Source of the DNA: Paenibacillus_E sp964253085
Lineage (GTDB): Bacteria; Bacillota; Bacilli; Paenibacillales; NBRC-103111
Reading direction: 5' to 3'
DNA: 64,000 bases
NCBI RefSeq assembly: GCF_964253085.1
Contig: NZ_CAXUQH020000001.1
Location: 496,001 to 560,000 of the forward strand
Shown here: positions 60,814 to 64,000 of the stretch, piece after piece
Layout: each line of letters starts with the position of its first letter
Position numbering within the stretch: position 1 is the first letter of the stretch
The notes under the pieces: model-generated
The model's input: the letters and a program-made list of their open reading frames with translations, nothing else
Database searches by the model: none
Told to the model about the DNA's origin: nothing
Position numbers and translations under genes: made by a program

Positions 60814-61425
60814 TTACTTCGCTGCGTCGTAACGTTTGCCAACTTCGTTCCAGTTAACAACGTTCCAGAAAGCTGCGATGTAGTCAGGGCGTTTGTTTTG
60901 GTAGTTCAGGTAGTAAGCATGCTCCCAAACATCAAGACCAAGAACAGGCGTTTCGCCTTCCATGATCGGGCTGTCTTGGTTCGGCAAGCTGTATACTTTC
61001 AATTTACCAGCTTTGTCAACAGCTAGGAAAGCCCAGCCAGAGCCAAAACGTGTAGTTGCAGCAGCAGCGAAATCAGCTTTGAATTTATCAAATCCACCAA
61101 GCTCGCTGTCAATTGCAGCTGCTAGTGCGCCTGTTGGTGCGCCGCCAGCTTCTGGTCCGATTGTTTCCCAGAATAGGGAGTGGTTAGCGTGTCCGCCACC
61201 ATTGTTACGAACTGCTGTGCGGATATCTTCAGGAAGGCTGTTAAGGTCAGCGATCAGGTCGTTAAGGGATTTGTCATGCAGAGCTGGGTGTTTGTCCAAA
61301 GCTGCATTCAAGTTTGTTACATAAGCGTTATGGTGACGATCGTGATGGATTTCCATTGTCTTTGCATCGATGTGCGGCTCAAGAGCCTCGTTAGCGTACG
61401 GAAGAGCGGGTAGTTGATGTGCCAT
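60814..61425 (-). CDS. sodA: Superoxide dismutase, manganese type
   Basis: A 203-aa Fe/Mn superoxide dismutase. The metal ligands lie in EIHHDRHHNAYV (first His), NHSLFWE (second His) and DVWEHAYYLNYQNKRPDY (Asp and His). The residues around GGAPTGAL and the Gln-side residues are closer to the Mn than to the Fe form; the metal is inferred. AGGAGG lies upstream of the ATG. It is monocistronic and cytosolic. Confidence 0.95.
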   Translation of the reverse strand: MAHQLPALPYANEALEPHIDAKTMEIHHDRHHNAYVTNLNAALDKHPALHDKSLNDLIADLNSLPEDIRTAVRNNGGGHANHSLFWETIGPEAGGAPTGALAAAIDSELGGFDKFKADFAAAATTRFGSGWAFLAVDKAGKLKVYSLPNQDSPIMEGETPVLGLDVWEHAYYLNYQNKRPDYIAAFWNVVNWNEVGKRYDAAK

Positions 61426-61521
61426 TGAATAAATACCTCCTAAAAATTATGTAGTTTCAATCTCATTATGAAGGAACGAAGCTAATAAAGCAACATTTGT
61501 GTTTACTAAGTCGGCAGACTC

Positions 61522-61737
61522 TTAAATGCCACGACGTTCCATTTCTCGCGTGATTTGATTATGCATGGCTGTATCTTGCTCATGAAGATAGGGAGATAAG
61601 TCGCTCATAGTCCGGTGGAGCTGAAGGAGCTCAATTTCGGTCCATTCTTCAGGCTTTTTGGTGCTCAGCAGCTGAAAATCAGGAATATTACGGGGATACT
61701 CGCCTTCGTTATCTAGTTTAATAATTTTATCTGGCAT
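61522..61737 (-). CDS. Small soluble protein, unknown
   Basis: A 71-aa protein, mostly helical in its second half (EEWTEIELLQLHRTMSDL). The ATG at 61737 has AGAGGTGA 5 bp upstream, which supports translation. No signal peptide. I do not recognise the family. It lies between sodA and the germination operon on the same strand. Confidence 0.6.
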   Translation of the reverse strand: MPDKIIKLDNEGEYPRNIPDFQLLSTKKPEEWTEIELLQLHRTMSDLSPYLHEQDTAMHNQITREMERRGI

Positions 61738-61807
61738 AGGTTTCACCTCTTTCGTTATCGGAATATCCTCCTATAAGATGGTTTTATTTCATGCATCTCA
61801 TTCATGC

Positions 61808-62932
61808 TTAAATGGTTTCGCCCATATTCTTTATTTTCGTCTCCACATGAACATTCACCTCGGCTTCTGAGAAAGCGTGCCCCCATTCATCCTGCACGTG
61901 TTCCCAAGCTTTGAACTGATAGCCGCGCGCATAAAGGCCAAGGCCGATAGGGTCAACTTCATGCTTCTGCATGTTCGTAACCAAAGCTTTCATTTGCTCA
62001 TCTAACTGCTTATTGATTTCGGCTTCAAGCCTAGTCGCTTCATGCCTCACATCGTAGGTGAAAGGTTTTTCAGTCAATTGAATAGGAATGGAGAGTTGGA
62101 TATCAAAAACGAACTTATTCTGCTCGAAGGTGACTTTAATGTCCCTTTTGACACGTAACGCATAGAAGCTGAGCGTGCCTGTTTCAAAGATGGAGTCGCC
62201 TTGCTCTTCTGGAAGCTTGATGGTAAAGGATAGAGCACCACTTTTCTCCTTTTGAAGCATTTGAAGAAGTTGGTTTTCATTATTGTTGATGGTGTATGCA
62301 TACTTTCCTTTTTTACTCAAAAGCATTGTGCCCGCTGCCACAACTTCCGTATCTTTGCGGAGGTTAGTTAAGTAGGGCGTAATTCCTTTCTCATACATTT
62401 GCCGATGAAGCTCAAATAGTGTTGTGACTTGTACCAGGTTGCGCATATGAGCGGTATCCAATAGCTTGGCAATATGCAAGGACATTCTCCGTTTATCTGC
62501 TGGCGCAAAGTTCATAATCTCCTCGACGGAGCCCTCAACCGCGATGACTCTGGCCGTTTCAGATGTTTTGGGGTCACGGAAGAAGACATCCAGCAGTTTA
62601 AACCAGTCGTCATGGGCCAAGATGCGTTTGCTTATGAGCACATTTTGAATTTTACCTGCGCTAATAAGCGCCGAAGCACGCGAGTCTAATTTGTTTCGGC
62701 TATCCCTCACGTTAATCGATGTTACTTTTATGACTTCATTTTTCTCCTTGGCTTCTTTGTTAAAGACGGGACTTGATGCATAAATGACGAGGTTATTATC
62801 TTTATCTAAATCCATCCCGACCATGAGAACAAGCGTCACATTTTCTAAGGGCATCTGATCTTTACAACTAGATATCAAAATGAAAAGAGCGAAAAGCGGA
62901 AATAAAATAAGGCTCGTTCGCATCGGCTTCAT
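61808..62932 (-). CDS. Ger(x)C-family spore germination lipoprotein
   Basis: A 374-aa lipoprotein of the GerAC/GerKC family, the C subunit of a nutrient germinant receptor in the inner spore membrane. Lipobox LISSC (cysteine near residue 23) is followed by the family pattern LVLMVGMDLDKDNNLVIYASSPVF and a C-terminal domain ending with WEHVQDEWGHAFSEAEVNV. The start at 62932 gives the proper signal peptide and has AGAGGGCC upstream. It overlaps the GerB gene by 4 bp. Confidence 0.93.
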   Translation of the reverse strand: MKPMRTSLILFPLFALFILISSCKDQMPLENVTLVLMVGMDLDKDNNLVIYASSPVFNKEAKEKNEVIKVTSINVRDSRNKLDSRASALISAGKIQNVLISKRILAHDDWFKLLDVFFRDPKTSETARVIAVEGSVEEIMNFAPADKRRMSLHIAKLLDTAHMRNLVQVTTLFELHRQMYEKGITPYLTNLRKDTEVVAAGTMLLSKKGKYAYTINNNENQLLQMLQKEKSGALSFTIKLPEEQGDSIFETGTLSFYALRVKRDIKVTFEQNKFVFDIQLSIPIQLTEKPFTYDVRHEATRLEAEINKQLDEQMKALVTNMQKHEVDPIGLGLYARGYQFKAWEHVQDEWGHAFSEAEVNVHVETKIKNMGETI

Positions 62933-64000
62933 GGCGAGGCCCTCTTTAAGATTCGACGCATGCCTGCTAGAATGCCCCATAAGAGTGGCGGCATAATAAA
63001 AACGATCCCGATTCCGATATTTTGAACAAAATCTTTTAATCGCTCACTTTCATTCCAACCAGGCTTCAAAATCCATGTGACGCCAACCATAGCGGCAAGA
63101 ATAAGGAGGATATGTAGTCGGGGCTGCCCTTTGAACCCAAGCTGCTGTGTACAAATAACAGCAGCATACAGCAGTGGTATGAAAGTTCTTACGACAATGA
63201 GCAAGTAGGTGGAGAGGATTAGAATATCAAAACGTTCCAGAAAACGAAACTCAATGATTTTAAATAAAGAGATGACTGTATTATGGTATTGTGTTATTTC
63301 GTCTGGACTGAAATTGACAAAAGCAAGTAAGGTAAACAGCATGTAAACGAAGAAGGTAATCGAATTCGCAATAATAATGCCGAGAGAGGCAGAGCTTTTT
63401 TTTTCTAAGTACGGGTATAGAAAGAAGGCAATCTCAAACCCGATAAAAGCCAGAATGTTGGTTCTTACAGTTTGTAAGATAGGCGTCCAGCCATGTTTCA
63501 TGATGGGAAGCAGATGAATCCAGTGCGCATGTTTGAATAGATAGAGGGAAGTTAATAGTAAGCCGCTAGAAAGGAAAAGGAGAATTTCAGAATAGCGGCC
63601 AATAATTCGAAATCCACCCTTGGTGATCATATAAGCCGGAATAAGGAAAAGCAGCATGAGAATGGCAATATTCGTTTGCTGCATGACCCAATTCTGAACC
63701 AGCAGGGCCATACGACTATAAATTAAATAAATGAAGAGGAGGAAATAGCCGACAAACATAACCATTCCCAATTTTCCAACCCATTTTCCAAAGTAGTGAC
63801 TCAGTAAATCAATGATCGTACCATTGGGGTGCCTTCTCATGATCTGAATGATAATCAGGCTGATGGCCATAGAAGCGAGCCATCCGATGATTAAAACAAT
63901 CCATCCGTCTGTCCCGCAGCCTTTCGCAAGATCGCCCGGCAAAGGAATGAGGCCAATACCGAGTTGAACACTGTGAATGATCAAAATATATTGAAACAGC
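62929..64000 (-). CDS. GerAB/ArcD-family spore germination permease, 5' part missing
   Basis: An endospore germination permease, the B subunit of the receptor, with about ten helices over 350 residues. The open frame continues without a stop to the window edge (…FQYILIIHSVQLGIGLIP), so the start lies beyond it; a TTG at 63984 is not a believable start because it would cut the first helix. Family features are the GxGxxxLP-like GIGLIPLP turn in the first helix and the long-chain APC-fold pattern. A GerA gene is expected further right. Confidence 0.92.
   Translation of the reverse strand, partial: LFQYILIIHSVQLGIGLIPLPGDLAKGCGTDGWIVLIIGWLASMAISLIIIQIMRRHPNGTIIDLLSHYFGKWVGKLGMVMFVGYFLLFIYLIYSRMALLVQNWVMQQTNIAILMLLFLIPAYMITKGGFRIIGRYSEILLFLSSGLLLTSLYLFKHAHWIHLLPIMKHGWTPILQTVRTNILAFIGFEIAFFLYPYLEKKSSASLGIIIANSITFFVYMLFTLLAFVNFSPDEITQYHNTVISLFKIIEFRFLERFDILILSTYLLIVVRTFIPLLYAAVICTQQLGFKGQPRLHILLILAAMVGVTWILKPGWNESERLKDFVQNIGIGIVFIMPPLLWGILAGMRRILKRASP

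Overview
The window looks like chromosome from a spore-forming member of the Bacillota, most probably Paenibacillus or a close relative. This rests on gene content and style, not on a database match. There is a GerB/GerC spore-germination pair at the right edge, three YesM/YesN-type two-component pairs beside sugar ABC transporters, a bacilliredoxin of the YphP/YqiW family, PspA/LiaH-type envelope-stress genes, strong AGGAGG ribosome sites, and many hairpin-like intergenic repeats. I see no tRNA, rRNA, CRISPR array or prophage. The one mobile element is a 1281-bp IS3-family insertion.

Layout. 1-422: intergenic repeats. 423-13355: a BaiN/HI0933-type flavoprotein, a run of DnaA-box-like sites, a divergent ApbE-like protein, an OmpR-type regulator and its kinase, a DoxX-like protein, a secreted Gly-rich protein, then an operon for an unusually long HlyD-type adaptor, a MacB-type ATPase, an FtsX-type permease and a large secreted protein. 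Four promoters here share one architecture: TTCAG-like pentamers repeated every 11 bp on the sense strand, the last one ending 10-11 bp before a -10 box. I read this as the regulon of the OmpR-type regulator, and it is the most interesting system in the window. 13410-22598: a small unknown protein, a metallophosphoesterase, a GntR(YtrA)-ABC operon, an ArsR-SRPBCC pair, a LysM-3D wall protein, an alpha/beta hydrolase, and an envelope-stress cluster (LiaI-like, PspA, PspC, PspA).

23007-54285 is a carbohydrate-uptake block. It holds an RbsA/RbsC/RbsB-like transporter (23007-26594); a YesN-YesM pair with binding protein, two permeases and a GH2 beta-galactosidase (26834-36583); a second YesN-YesM pair with a membrane-anchored sugar-binding protein that looks like a third sensory component (36765-41173); and an LplB/YtcP/LplA-type transporter with a third YesM-YesN pair (47018-54285). 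Set among these are a degenerate Lgt-like membrane protein with an unknown acidic partner, a bacilliredoxin, NH3-dependent NAD synthetase, and a BlaI/BlaR1-type pair with two clear dyad operators.

54370-64000: aldo/keto reductase, AcpS, the IS3-family element inserted inside one of the intergenic repeats with a 3-bp target duplication, a leftover copy of the acpS 3' end, a membrane protein, MutY, a DUF805 protein, a Crp/Fnr regulator, Mn-type superoxide dismutase, a small unknown protein, and GerC with an incomplete GerB that runs off the right edge.
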